A stretch of 64,000 nt of DNA from Streptomyces caniferus (GCF_009811555.1 NZ_BLIN01000007.1:1-64000); one strand, 5' to 3'. Positions 33,760 to 42,547 are shown, counted from the first letter of the stretch. Notes: generated by a model not told the origin, from the sequence alone. Made by a program: numbers and translations.

Positions 33760-35079
33760 TCACGGCGTCCACAGCAGGGAGCCCCGATACGAAGACGATG
33801 AGTCGGCCAGCAGAGACCTCACACCCCCTGGAACACCGAGCCTCCCCAGAGCCCAGTCGAGCGCGCCAGCCTCGGCATCGCACATTCTGGCAATTAGGTT
33901 CGTCTGTTCAGGTAGAAGGATCTTCCGGGGGATCACGATCGTCTCGCGGACGCGGTCGATGGGTAGCCCCCGTTGGAAGCCCTGCGCGGCGAGGCGGGGC
34001 GCGTCCTCGTCCCGCGGGAGCGGCAGGCGTCGGTGGGCCGCGTTCGAGACGACGATTCCGGCGACGTGAACGTACTCCTCCAGGAGTGGCCCCAGCAGAT
34101 CGGCGAGCGCGTCGGTTTTGGCGGCGAGCGACAGCTCGGCGAAGGGCATCGGAAGGTGGAAGAGGCCGCTGTGGTCCTCCACCCAGATCCACGCGGTGCC
34201 CGCTCCTTGGGTCTTGGCGCACTTGCCCCCCTTGCCCAGGAGCCGCTTTCCCTGGTCGCTCTCCACGGTCTCCCCGGTCAGGGTGGTGCCGTGGGGAGCC
34301 GTTCCGGGGTGGACGGTCAGCCGCCTCCCGGCGTTGCTGAGGACGTCGACCGCGGCCCCCGAGGCCGCGCACTGCTGGGCGGCCTCCTCGGTCCGCTTCT
34401 TCCACGTCTCGAAGTCGTCGCCGTTGAGGAGTTCGGGGAAGTCGCCTTCCCAGTAGATGTTGCGGTCCCTGTCCAGGATGAGAAGGTGGGCCCGGCAGTT
34501 CTGGCGGAACTTCTCGTAGTCCTGGAGCTTTTGGTCTTCGGCGAAGGTGACGACCTCGATGAAGGCTGGACCGATACGGACGTCGCCGGGGCCGCCGCTG
34601 GCCTTCGCCGGTTCCAGCTCGACCGGGAGTCCGCGGGCCGCCCCCATGAGCGCGAGCCGGGCCTGTGTCTGGGTGTGCAGGAACCGGGACAGGGTGACGT
34701 CGCGGCGGGCGTCCCGCCTGACCGAGAGAAGGCCGGGCACCCCGGCTTCCTCCAGATATGCGTACGCGGTCCACCACCGCACCGCCTCCACCCATGCTCC
34801 CGGCTCGGCTCCGTTCATGAACTGGAGTACTGGGGCGGCCCGGCCAAGACGGACGAAGGTGTCGCTGGCCCCGCCCGAAGTGGGGGAGGGGGTCACGGCC
34901 TTGGGCAGCCAGCGGCTGTCGAAAAACGCGGTGAGGCCAGCCACCGCGCGTGCGGTCACCTCGTGACCTGCGGGGGAGAGATAGTTTGCGCCTTCCGGGC
35001 AACCGAACCACGCCTCCCAGTCGATCGCACGGAAGCCCTGGTCGATCGCCCGCCATATCTCTTCGTCACGAGGGTGCAT
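33760..35079 (-). CDS. Hypothetical protein, possible nuclease-like core
   Basis: The ATG at 35079 gives 439 residues. A central segment (GDVRIGPAFIEVVTF, then a lysine-rich helix and LLILDRDRNIYWEGDFP) recalls the D...E-x-K core of restriction-like nucleases, but the lysine is not in place, so this is weak. The rest is mixed alpha/beta without a known motif. The gene faces the rightward genes at 35272 across a short divergent spacer. It could equally be a stand-alone metabolic protein. Confidence 0.4.
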   Translation of the reverse strand: MHPRDEEIWRAIDQGFRAIDWEAWFGCPEGANYLSPAGHEVTARAVAGLTAFFDSRWLPKAVTPSPTSGGASDTFVRLGRAAPVLQFMNGAEPGAWVEAVRWWTAYAYLEEAGVPGLLSVRRDARRDVTLSRFLHTQTQARLALMGAARGLPVELEPAKASGGPGDVRIGPAFIEVVTFAEDQKLQDYEKFRQNCRAHLLILDRDRNIYWEGDFPELLNGDDFETWKKRTEEAAQQCAASGAAVDVLSNAGRRLTVHPGTAPHGTTLTGETVESDQGKRLLGKGGKCAKTQGAGTAWIWVEDHSGLFHLPMPFAELSLAAKTDALADLLGPLLEEYVHVAGIVVSNAAHRRLPLPRDEDAPRLAAQGFQRGLPIDRVRETIVIPRKILLPEQTNLIARMCDAEAGALDWALGRLGVPGGVRSLLADSSSSYRGSLLWTP

Positions 35080-35271
35080 GCCCGTCAGCATGAAGGCCCC
35101 GCAAACGAGGGCGCTGGCATTTTCCCGTTGTCACGCCTCGTTTGGATGACAGCGGTCACCAGTTCGCCTGGGGCAGACGCGAAAGATCCACGAAAGGCTG
35201 GCCAAGGGTCGCAGGGGCATGTCAACGTAGACATCTTCCCGGAAAACCCCAGGTCAGAGAGGTGATTGCTC

Positions 35272-35625
35272 GTGAGCGTGGCCCCTGTCAGCCCCGGCTT
35301 TTCCACTACTGCCGAAGCCCTGCGGCTGCGCGAGTGGCAGCTCGGCCCGGGCCAGCCCACGTTCGTCTTGGACCAGTTCTCCGCCGAGGACTTCAATCTG
35401 ATCGTGGACGACCGTGGGGACGTGCACGTGAGCAGCAAGGACGGCTGCTTCTACCTCGGATGGTTCCCGCTCGGTCGCCCCGGTGGCGACGGTGAGGGCT
35501 GGAAGATCGCCGTCACCGGCACTGCCAAGGTCCGCGGCTACCAGATGTCCTTCGATGTGGAGACGCCGTCCGACGTGGTCGCCGCCGCTGTGGCACGCGT
35601 GCTGGAGACCTCCCGGCGCTGTTGA
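35272..35625 (+). CDS. Small DUF317-associated hypothetical protein
   Basis: The GTG at 35272 follows GAGAGG, giving 117 residues. The sequence is beta-rich (TFVLDQFSAEDFNLIVDD, VHVSSKDGCFYLGWFP, GYQMSFDVETP) and ends with a helix DVVAAAVARVLE. Similar short proteins occur upstream of DUF317 genes in Streptomyces, as here (36033-36842). It may be a half-size DUF317 relative. Function is unknown. Confidence 0.5.
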   Translation: MSVAPVSPGFSTTAEALRLREWQLGPGQPTFVLDQFSAEDFNLIVDDRGDVHVSSKDGCFYLGWFPLGRPGGDGEGWKIAVTGTAKVRGYQMSFDVETPSDVVAAAVARVLETSRRC

Positions 35626-35712
35626 CGCCAAAGGCTCGGATCGGAAGTCCTCCACGCGAGCTCTCCTGACCTCGGCGGCACGATCCGCCACCCACATCCA
35701 AGGAGGCTGTCC

Positions 35713-36003
35713 GTGGACCACACGGAGTTGACCGTCGGCGATGTCATCGACCTGCTGATGGCCTGCGATCGAGATGCGCCGGTGCGACAGGCGATGAACC
35801 CGTTCTTCCCGATGGCGCACCGACTCGCGCAGGTAATCCAGTCCGTGGACGAGGCCGGACGCCCCGTCGTCTACCTCGCTGAAGGGCGGGACGCGGACAC
35901 GCAGCTCGGTCATCTGCCGCCCGAGGTCGCCGTCGAGCTGGCTTGGCAGTCGCCCGTCCAGGCGCCCCCGCGCCGCCCCCGCCGTACCGCCAGCGGCAAG
36001 TAG
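35713..36003 (+). CDS. Small hypothetical protein
   Basis: A 96-residue protein from a GTG with an excellent AAGGAGG site. It begins with LTVGDVIDLLMACDRDAPVR, a pattern common in short Streptomyces proteins, and contains a conserved-looking PFFPMAHRLAQV turn. The C-terminus is basic (PRRPRRTASGK). It lies between two DUF317-related genes on the same strand and is probably co-transcribed with them. Confidence 0.55.
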   Translation: MDHTELTVGDVIDLLMACDRDAPVRQAMNPFFPMAHRLAQVIQSVDEAGRPVVYLAEGRDADTQLGHLPPEVAVELAWQSPVQAPPRRPRRTASGK

Positions 36004-36032
36004 AACCGCACACCTAGCCTTTGGAGGCGCCT

Positions 36033-36842
36033 CTGTACCCCGAGCACCCGCTCGACCCGTCCACCCCGAACAAGGGGCAGAGCGCGTACTGGGTCGGTCC
36101 CCGGCACCTGGCCGGTGACGACGGACGTCTCTACGACACCGTCGCCGACACGCTCGCCGGTCTCGGCTGGACGAGCCTGACGATCGTCCGCGGACGGCAG
36201 GAGCCGGACGATCAACCGGAGGACCGCCAGGTCCTGCGCAGCACCGTCCTGCACATCAGCCCCGACACTCTCTGCTGGGCCCAATGGGTTCTGGCGGACG
36301 AGCCGTTCCACCTGGGGGACCTGCCGATCGCCTGGCAGATCTCCGCTCGCGCGGACGCGAGCAGCCCGCTCGCGCATTGGTCCGCCTACTTCACGCCCGA
36401 TATACCGGGGGAAGTCCTCGCCGACTTCCTCGTCGCACTCGATGCCCGCGACCAGCCCGATGTCTCGCTCGGCGGCGCCGAGTTGGTCCTCGATGCGGTC
36501 ACCGCACACGGCTGGCTCCGCGACATCGATCAGCCCCACGCGGGAGCGATCGACCCGACCTTCGCCTCGCACCTCAGCTTCGGCGAGATGCCGCCTCTCA
36601 TCCAGGATGCCGACCTGCGCGCCCTGACGGCTCAGGCCGACGAGGCGGGGCCGGCCGGGTGGCAGGCGTGGGCCGAGCCCGTGCTGGGCGCACCGATCCT
36701 GTGGGCCGCGTCCTTCGGCGCCAGTGTGCCGCACGACCTTGTCGCCGTGTTCGCCAACGGGCTCAGCTCGACCGCACCAGTCCTGCGCCGGGTCCTGCCC
36801 GAGAGCACGCGCGAGCGACTCCTGCGGGCCCCGGCTAGCTGA
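36033..36842 (+). CDS. DUF317-type protein with probable CTG start
   Basis: GGAGG at 36023-36027 is followed after five bases by CTG at 36033. The only upstream alternative, a TTG at 36021, overlaps this ribosome site and is unlikely. The product has 269 residues with a DUF317 start (YWVGPRHLAGDDG, LAGLGWTSLT) and a second half ending SFGASVPHDLVAVFANGL. It ends exactly at a perfect hairpin. Function unknown; related to 29023-29850. Confidence 0.65.
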   Translation: MYPEHPLDPSTPNKGQSAYWVGPRHLAGDDGRLYDTVADTLAGLGWTSLTIVRGRQEPDDQPEDRQVLRSTVLHISPDTLCWAQWVLADEPFHLGDLPIAWQISARADASSPLAHWSAYFTPDIPGEVLADFLVALDARDQPDVSLGGAELVLDAVTAHGWLRDIDQPHAGAIDPTFASHLSFGEMPPLIQDADLRALTAQADEAGPAGWQAWAEPVLGAPILWAASFGASVPHDLVAVFANGLSSTAPVLRRVLPESTRERLLRAPAS

Positions 36843-36870
36843 GACGGGGACGGCGTGCCGTCCCCGTCTC
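36841..36870 (+). terminator. Perfect 14-bp hairpin terminator
   Basis: GAGACGGGGACGGC and its exact complement flank a GT centre. The hairpin overlaps the stop codon of the DUF317 gene and lies 39 bases before the IS110 transposase start, so it insulates the transposase from upstream transcription. Confidence 0.8.
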
Positions 36871-36908
36871 AACACATCATTTTCCTTCTACCAGGTGGAG
36901 GTGGGTAG

Positions 36909-38291
36909 TTGCTGTTCGCAGGGTGCGACTGGTCGGATCGGTGGCTGGACGTCGCCGTTCTCGACCGGTCCGGCTCCCTCCTCGGGGAGACGCGGATCGT
37001 CTACTCCGACGGCCCGGACCTGATTGCTCGTTACCGGGAGTTCCTGGCACCGCTGGGTCGCAGGTGGAGAGCGACCGTCACCGGGATCGAGGACGTGCAC
37101 ATTCTCTTCGCCCGATCCTTGGCGGCTTCGGGCATGGAGGTCGTCCATGTGGACCCCACCCGCGCTTCCCGCCACCGGGCCGCGTTCGGCACCCCCAAGA
37201 CGGATCGTGCCGATGCGAGGCTGATTGCCGCGATGACCCGTGCGGGGGAATGCCGTCCGATCGTCCCGAACTCCCCCACAGCAGAGGCACTTCGGGTGGT
37301 GACGCACGCTCACCGGTCGGCCGTCGCCAGCCGTGCCGAAGCCCTGCACGTGTTGAGGGCGGCTCTCGTACGGATCTGGCCGGCGGCCGTATCGGCGTGG
37401 CCGGCCAGTGTTGGCGGCCTGCGCAGTCCCCAGGCGCGAGCCGTCCTTGCTGCCGCCCCTGGCCCCCGGGCGGCAGCCCGGCTGGACCGCAAGCGCCTGG
37501 CGGCGCTGTTGACGGTGGCAGGCAGGAAGCGGACGGTGGAGAGCGAGGCCGAGCGGCTCCGCCGGCTCTTCTGCCGCCCAGCGATGCTGCTCGACCCCCG
37601 TGTGGAAGACGCCGAGGCCGTACGCATCAGACACCTTCTCGCTGCCCTCGACCAGGCCGTTCAGCGGACTGACGCACTACAGGGGGAGCTGGAGCAGCGC
37701 TATGCCGCCCACCGCTATCACCAGCTGGTGTCCCGCGTTCCGGGAGTCGGTACGACCCTCGGCGCCTACCTCCTGGCGGAGATCGGGGACCGGCCTGTCG
37801 AGCGGTTCGGTACCGGACGCTCCCTCGCCGCATATGCCGGAGTGGCTCCCGTCACCTGGGCATCCGGCCAGACGGTGCGGGTCGCCTTCCGCCGAGCATC
37901 GTCGACACACCTGCGGAGCACTCTTCACGCGGTGGCCTTCTCCATGGTCAGTCACTCGCCGGGCGCGCAGGCGTACTACCGTCGGCGTCGCGCGGCTGGT
38001 GATGCGCACGCCACGGCGCTGAGAAAGCTGGGGCGCAAGATCCTTCTGTGCCTGCACCACTGCATGGCCTCTGGCGTGCCGTACGACGACGCCATCGCGT
38101 TCGGCTACGACCCGACAGCAGCCGATGCTCCCACCCTCCAACGGGAGGCGCCGCTGGACGAGATGGAGATTGTGCGCGCCCGTGAAATGCTCGCCGCCCC
38201 AGGCGCCACCGTCACTGCCACGGCACGGGCCCTCGGGGTGAGCACGCAGACGGTCTACCGCCACGTACTCGGCCGACCCCGGCCACGGTGA
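36909..38291 (+). mobile_element. IS110-family transposase
   Basis: A 460-residue DEDD recombinase. The RuvC-like acidic residues are visible as D7 (GCDWSD), E61 (GIEDVH), D99 and D102 (TDRADAR). The second, Tnp20-type domain starts near residue 277 (SRVPGVGTTLGAYLLAEIGD, then SLAAYAGVAP). A C-terminal extension holds a helix-turn-helix (ATARALGVSTQTVYRHVL). The frame is intact, from a TTG after GGAGG. IS110 elements lack ordinary terminal inverted repeats and use a structured RNA from the element's non-coding end. Element borders could not be fixed from sequence alone. Confidence 0.8.
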
Positions 38292-38497
38292 CCGGCCCTC
38301 GGCGCGCTCGGTCCGAGAGCGGAGGCGTTCACCGTACGGTGGTGAAGGCCCCCGCTCTCGGCCGGAGCGGGAGAGGCGGGCGGACCGTGGTACGCCCGAA
38401 GCCAACCCCGGGCCTTGAGCCCCCACGTGGGAATGGCGCCCACGGACCCCGCCCGCCTCACAGCCCCCCACGTTGTCCGCTCACCGCCCGATCAGAC
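38292..38497 (+). ncRNA. Structured non-coding stretch after the IS110 gene, candidate bridge RNA
   Basis: About 200 bases without a supported gene contain several nested complementary segments, for example GAGAGCGG with CCGCTCTC, TTCACC with GGTGAA, and a local CCGCTCT...GGAGCGG pair. IS110-type transposases are guided by an RNA made from a non-coding end. Here the upstream end is only about 38 bases, so the downstream side is the only room for one. This is inference, and element ends are not defined. Confidence 0.35.
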
Positions 38498-38543
38498 GCT
38501 CGCAAGCCCGGCCACCCCGAGAGGGGTGGCCGGGCTTGCGAGC
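38498..38543. terminator. Perfect 21-bp hairpin, probably bidirectional
   Basis: The arms at 38498-38518 and 38523-38543 are exactly complementary around a GAGA loop. It lies between the IS110 gene and the convergent lipoprotein gene, and can stop transcription from both sides. Confidence 0.8.
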
Positions 38544-38658
38544 TCTTGGGGCGCACTTACCCGGGCAAGGCCATCGGGGCGACGGCAGTCTGTCCAGGTG
38601 CCCTGGTGACGCGCCGGTGCCCCCGACCATGCGGTCGGGGGTACCGGCATACGGCACT

Positions 38659-39351
38659 TCAGCGGGTTGCTGCCGCCTTGGCGAGGGCCTCGTCGAGGTG
38701 CTGGTCGACGAGGGCCGGCGAGCCGGAGACGATGACCAGCATGCTGCCGTTACGGATCGCGGTCTGCTTCACCACGGTGTCGCGCCCATCGGCGGAAAAG
38801 GTGAGGAGCTGACTCCAGCGCTCGTCCCCGAGCCGGGGCGCGGTCATCCTCTGCGTCGTCACGTCGACCTTGGCGCTGCCGACGAGGACCTGGTACTGCG
38901 GGCAGCCGGTCATGGCGTCGAAGATCCGGCCGGTGCCGGTCGAGAGCTTCCCCGCGGTGTCGCTGTACAGCTCCTCGGAGACCTCCGAGGAGCTGCTGGC
39001 TGTATAGGTGAAGGCGGCCTTCGCCTTGTGCGGGAAGTCGAGCGAGCCGCCCATGGCCGCATCACCGCCCATGTCGTTCAAGGCGGGACAGCCAAGAACG
39101 GAGACGTCGTCGTGCTGGGTGGGACGCTCGGGCTTGCGGGCGTAGCCGCTACCGAGGTCGTGCTCGTCGAGCAGGCGCGTCTTCAGTGCGGTCGACGACA
39201 ACGGCGCACTGTGTCCAGCATGGGCCGGCTTACTGCCGCGGGCGGAGGTGGAAGTGGCCTGTTTGGCCCCGGTGTTGTTGGCCGAGCAGGCGGGCAGGGC
39301 GAGGAGAGCAGCGGCGGTGACGCCGAGGGCGGCGACGAAGCGAACGCGCAT
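38659..39351 (-). CDS. Lipoprotein, unknown function
   Basis: The ATG at 39351 gives 230 residues. A lipoprotein signal is clear: RVRFVAALGVTAAALLA then LPAC with Cys at residue 22. A Ser/Thr/Ala linker leads into a mature domain of about 175 residues with strands such as KAAFTYTASSSSEVSEELY and a conserved-looking CPQYQVLVG. Similar lipoproteins are frequent in Streptomyces and resemble the PknH-sensor-like extracellular fold by composition; I do not claim that family. It stands alone on the minus strand. Confidence 0.65.
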   Translation of the reverse strand: MRVRFVAALGVTAAALLALPACSANNTGAKQATSTSARGSKPAHAGHSAPLSSTALKTRLLDEHDLGSGYARKPERPTQHDDVSVLGCPALNDMGGDAAMGGSLDFPHKAKAAFTYTASSSSEVSEELYSDTAGKLSTGTGRIFDAMTGCPQYQVLVGSAKVDVTTQRMTAPRLGDERWSQLLTFSADGRDTVVKQTAIRNGSMLVIVSGSPALVDQHLDEALAKAAATR

Positions 39352-39424
39352 GGTGGAACTGACCCCTTGTGCTAGGTGACGGTGGTCAGTACGGGCTCGT
39401 GGGCCCGGGTCGTAGGAGTGGGGG

Positions 39425-39886
39425 TCAGTGGCCGAGGTGCCGTAGGCAGTCCTCGAACGTCGCATGTGTCGCGTCCGCGGGGCCAGCATGGCGGTTGTAC
39501 CAGGCCGTGTCGAGGCGCGTCTCTTGCTGCTGGTGCCCCTGGCGGCAGCGCAGCCAGATCTGGTCGCGGGTGGAGAGGATGAGCCAGTCCCGGTACGCAC
39601 CGCACTCGGCGCAGGCGATCATATCTCCGTCGAGGACGATCGGCTGTGGCCAGGGCATCATCCGGCCGTCGAGCTGGTCGTGGCTCGGGATGCGCAGCTC
39701 CGGCGGGAGGAAGTCATCCACGACCGACGCCGGCTCGCAGGACTGTGGTTCGGCCGGTATTCGTTCGGCCTCTGGGGGCTCCAGGCCCTCCAGCTGCGCC
39801 CATGCCTCGTCATGCAGGCGCCGCATCTCGCTTGTCTCCGCACGGCGGCGGCGTATCCGGTGAAACACCGTGGGGCCCTCCCTCAT
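39425..39886 (-). CDS. Zinc-ribbon hypothetical protein
   Basis: A 153-residue protein with a C-terminal zinc ribbon: CAECGAYRDWL, then LRCRQGH about 20 residues later. The N-terminal half is a charged helix rich in Arg and Glu. It follows the relaxase gene by about 70 bases on the same strand, so it may be the last gene of the mobilisation operon. Function is unknown. Confidence 0.55.
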   Translation of the reverse strand: MREGPTVFHRIRRRRAETSEMRRLHDEAWAQLEGLEPPEAERIPAEPQSCEPASVVDDFLPPELRIPSHDQLDGRMMPWPQPIVLDGDMIACAECGAYRDWLILSTRDQIWLRCRQGHQQQETRLDTAWYNRHAGPADATHATFEDCLRHLGH

Positions 39887-39958
39887 CGTGTCCTGCTCGC
39901 TTCATGATCGTGCCTCAAGTCCCTGACCTGCTTCAATTCACAAAGTCCACAGTCGCTG

Positions 39959-41671
39959 TTATCCGCGCCGGTGCCCGGACCGTCCCGGTGTCCGCTGTCC
40001 TGCCGGGTGTGGCGAGCGCTCTGCTGCGTGCACGTCGGCCGTGCCACTGGTGTCGGCGGGCAGGTCCGCGGTCTGGCGCAGCCGCCAGACGAGGACGTCC
40101 GCGACGGAGTCTGCGGTGCCGAGTTCCCGTCGCCCGGCGGCGTCGGTGAGGAGGCTTGCCGGGTCGTGGCCGGCGGCTTCGGCGTCGGCGAGGGTGGCAG
40201 CGAGCGCGTACCATCCGGGCTCGGCCAGGACCTGTTCCGCCAGCTTCGGCAGCGTTTGGCGCAGCACCGACGTCTGCCGCTGGACCAGAGGGCTGGCCAG
40301 GCGCCTGCCGCGCTGGTAGAGCGTGCCAAGGGGGTGGGCAGCGGCGGCCTGGTAGGCAGAGCGCAGGTGCTCGGTGGCCTGGCGGGCGGCTTCGGCCTGC
40401 TGAGCGTGGCCCTTCTTGGCGTGCCAGTGCATGGCGGCGGTGATGAGGAAGACCAGCATGTCGATCGCCATCGCGGTCGTGGCGCCATCTTCGCCTCGGC
40501 CGAGGGCGGGGCCGCCGTTGACGAGGTCGCGGGCGGCCTGCCGCAGAGCCCGGTCGTGCCCGCGTTCGGCGCGGATGTGAGAGCGGGAGGCTCGTTCGAA
40601 CTCGAAGGCAGCGTCGCGCAGTTCATGGCGGGTGTGGGCGGCGGAGGTCTTCGCGAGCGCGTCCAGGACCTCGCCGGTCGCCGCGATGTGTGCTGCGGCG
40701 ACCGCATCGTCGCCCTGCTCGACGATCGGGAGCGCTGCCCAGGCGGCCGATGCGGTCCGGCGACGCGCGGCAGAGGGGTTGTTGTCCGGGGTCGCACGGC
40801 CGGGAGTACCTGGCGAGGGAGCCGGGTCGGGGTGGTCGGCGGACCAGCGTTCCCGGATCCGGGGCAGGGACAGGTCGGGGGCGAGGCGCACACCGGGGTA
40901 GAACACGGGCTCGCCGTCCTTGTTGAGGTCGTCGGGCAGGGCGACCTTGTAGCCGAGCAGGTCGCCGGAGGGGGCTACACGCCTGCGGATCAGCAGGCCG
41001 GCGGCGGCCAGCCGGTCGAAGAACTCCGTCTCGCCCGCCGCGCCGGCGACCGCACGGCGCACGGTTTCGCGCAGCTCCTCCCGCGCGGTGCGCTCGCGGC
41101 CCTGCCGCTCGGCCTTGTGACGCTCGGCGCTGGTGGGGCGCTTTGCTGCGGTGCCGTCGCCCGTGTTGAGACGGCGCAGGCCCAACTCGGCTTCCAGGAG
41201 GCGGGCTTCGTCCTGGACGCGGATTGCGTCGTTGTTGAGGCGAGGGCGGTAGCCGTCCTCGCGTACGACGGTGGCGACGATGTGGATGTGGTCGTCGGCG
41301 TGCCGGACGGCCACCCACCGGCACCCAGCCCCCTCCTCGGGGTCATCGATGCCAGCGGCTGCGACCATACGGCGGGCTACGTCCCCCCACTCCTCTTCGC
41401 TCAGGATCCGGTCGTCGGGCCCGTTGCGGACGGAGAGGTGCCACACGTGCTTCTCCGGTCGTTCCGCCTGGTCGACGTTCTCGACCGGCTGGTCCAGGAG
41501 TTGTTGGAGCTGCTTGAGGGTGGCAGTGTCATCCCGGCCGGGGTCGGGTGCGCAGAGGTCCCAGGAGGCAACCAGGTGCGGGTCGGTGTGCTCCTCAGCC
41601 TTGCCGGGGCCGTATAGGTAGAAGAGGATGCCGATGGTGCGCTTCCCGCGCTTGTGGATCCTGGGGACCAT
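39959..41671 (-). CDS. MOB_P-type relaxase
   Basis: The protein nicks oriT and leads the DNA strand through the channel. From the ATG at 41671 it has 570 residues. The N-terminal 200 residues form the relaxase domain: MVPRIHKRGK, YLYGPGKAEEHTDPHL (likely region of the nucleophile), and the metal triad H124, H128 and H130 in RHADDHIHI. The C-terminal 300 residues are helical and end in a basic stretch GRSGHRRG, suitable as a secretion signal. It lies 13 bases after mobC. The degenerate copy at 1190-2047 is related. Confidence 0.85.
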   Translation of the reverse strand: MVPRIHKRGKRTIGILFYLYGPGKAEEHTDPHLVASWDLCAPDPGRDDTATLKQLQQLLDQPVENVDQAERPEKHVWHLSVRNGPDDRILSEEEWGDVARRMVAAAGIDDPEEGAGCRWVAVRHADDHIHIVATVVREDGYRPRLNNDAIRVQDEARLLEAELGLRRLNTGDGTAAKRPTSAERHKAERQGRERTAREELRETVRRAVAGAAGETEFFDRLAAAGLLIRRRVAPSGDLLGYKVALPDDLNKDGEPVFYPGVRLAPDLSLPRIRERWSADHPDPAPSPGTPGRATPDNNPSAARRRTASAAWAALPIVEQGDDAVAAAHIAATGEVLDALAKTSAAHTRHELRDAAFEFERASRSHIRAERGHDRALRQAARDLVNGGPALGRGEDGATTAMAIDMLVFLITAAMHWHAKKGHAQQAEAARQATEHLRSAYQAAAAHPLGTLYQRGRRLASPLVQRQTSVLRQTLPKLAEQVLAEPGWYALAATLADAEAAGHDPASLLTDAAGRRELGTADSVADVLVWRLRQTADLPADTSGTADVHAAERSPHPAGQRTPGRSGHRRG

Positions 41672-41684
41672 GGCGGTGTCGGCC

Positions 41685-42317
41685 TCAGTTCTGCTGGAGG
41701 AGTTGATCGGTCGCATCCTGGACGCGCTGCACGGCACGGTGAGTCGCGACGAGGACGGCGTCGAGTTGGGCAGGCCAAGCACCGGAGTTGAGTGCCTTCG
41801 CGGCCTGATTGAGGTTGTTGCCGACCTGCCCGAGATGCCGGCGCGCGGCGAACAGTTCAGCAACCAGCTCGCGATGGCCAGCGATGACGGCAGCCGTGTT
41901 GTCGAGGTCGTGCGCGGCGGCAAGACCGCTGCGGGCGAGGAAGGCGGGCAGGCTGGTTCGCGTCGTGGTGGCGGCAGCGGTGAGCACCGTCTTCTCGGTG
42001 TCATTGAGACGGACATAGATCACGTGCACGCGCTTGTCGCCGCCGGACTTCGGTGAGCGCTTGCGCACGGTCTTCGTGGCGCCGCGGCGCTTGCGTCGCG
42101 ACGGCTGCTCCTCCGGCTGCGATCCGCCCTCGGTCGCTGCCGCCCGGACCTGCGCCCCCCGGTGCTGGTCCGGCCCCGCCCCCCTGGGGGCGGGGTGCCC
42201 CGAGGCCGTCTTCCCCGACGGGGAAGACGGTCTTGGGGGATAACTTGCTCGCCCCGAGACCGAGTTGACGGCGCGAGACGGTTCCGGGGTGGAGGGGGAC
42301 TGGCTCGGGTTCGTCAC
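41685..42317 (-). CDS. mobC: MobC-like relaxosome accessory protein
   Basis: A 210-residue protein. The last 130 residues match MobC: VHVIYVRLNDTEKTVL (ribbon-helix-helix-like start), then AARRHLGQVGNNLNQAAKAL, the hallmark segment, and a closing helix. It would bind oriT and help the relaxase. The first 75 residues are low-complexity, and their DNA contains two strong hairpins, discussed as a candidate oriT. The GTG start at 42317 overlaps the stop of the preceding small gene (GTGA). Confidence 0.8.
   Translation of the reverse strand: MTNPSQSPSTPEPSRAVNSVSGRASYPPRPSSPSGKTASGHPAPRGAGPDQHRGAQVRAAATEGGSQPEEQPSRRKRRGATKTVRKRSPKSGGDKRVHVIYVRLNDTEKTVLTAAATTTRTSLPAFLARSGLAAAHDLDNTAAVIAGHRELVAELFAARRHLGQVGNNLNQAAKALNSGAWPAQLDAVLVATHRAVQRVQDATDQLLQQN
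42174..42255. other. Candidate oriT inside the 5-prime part of mobC
   Basis: Two hairpins lie side by side: CCCCGCCCCC with GGGGCGGGG at about 42174-42195, and an imperfect 19-bp inverted repeat at 42198-42216 and 42220-42238 (17 of 19 paired; core CCGTCTTCCCC). The second is followed by GATAACTTGCTCGCCCC. An inverted repeat next to a short unique stretch, beside mobC and the relaxase gene, is the usual form of oriT. No nick consensus could be matched with certainty. Confidence 0.45.
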
Positions 42318-42547
42318 TGTTCACCGCCCTGTGCGCCGTCGATGATCTCCAGGATTTCGAGGACGAAGCCGAAAGCATCCTCCGTGTCGGTCAGGTGATG
42401 GATCTGGTGATCGGGGCCGATCTGGACGAACCACTGTCCTTCGGGGCCGTCGACTGCCGAATGGATCAGTCCGTACCGCAGGAAGGTGTGCAGGAACGCC
42501 CAGACCAAGCGGTCTTCGAACTGTTCGGGAGCGGTTGCTTGTGTCAT
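42314..42547 (-). CDS. Small hypothetical protein upstream of mobC
   Basis: The ATG at 42547 has a strong GAAGGAG site, giving 77 acidic residues. The sequence FEDRLVWAFLHTFLRYGLIHS, then WFVQIGPDHQIHHLTDTEDAFGFVLEIL, suggests a small alpha/beta fold. It overlaps mobC by four bases and probably acts with it, for example as a relaxosome modulator. No family recognised. Confidence 0.55.
   Translation of the reverse strand: MTQATAPEQFEDRLVWAFLHTFLRYGLIHSAVDGPEGQWFVQIGPDHQIHHLTDTEDAFGFVLEILEIIDGAQGGEQ

Noticed and set aside
33760..35079. Restriction endonuclease
   Set aside because: The suggestive D...E core lacks the lysine, and no methyltransferase partner is adjacent (the one at 18.2 kb is distant), so only a weak nuclease-like note is kept.
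39971..41617. Plus-strand open frame of 548 codons opposite the relaxase
   Set aside because: It mirrors the relaxase gene, shows no recognisable domain and has no ribosome site; the minus-strand relaxase is clearly real.
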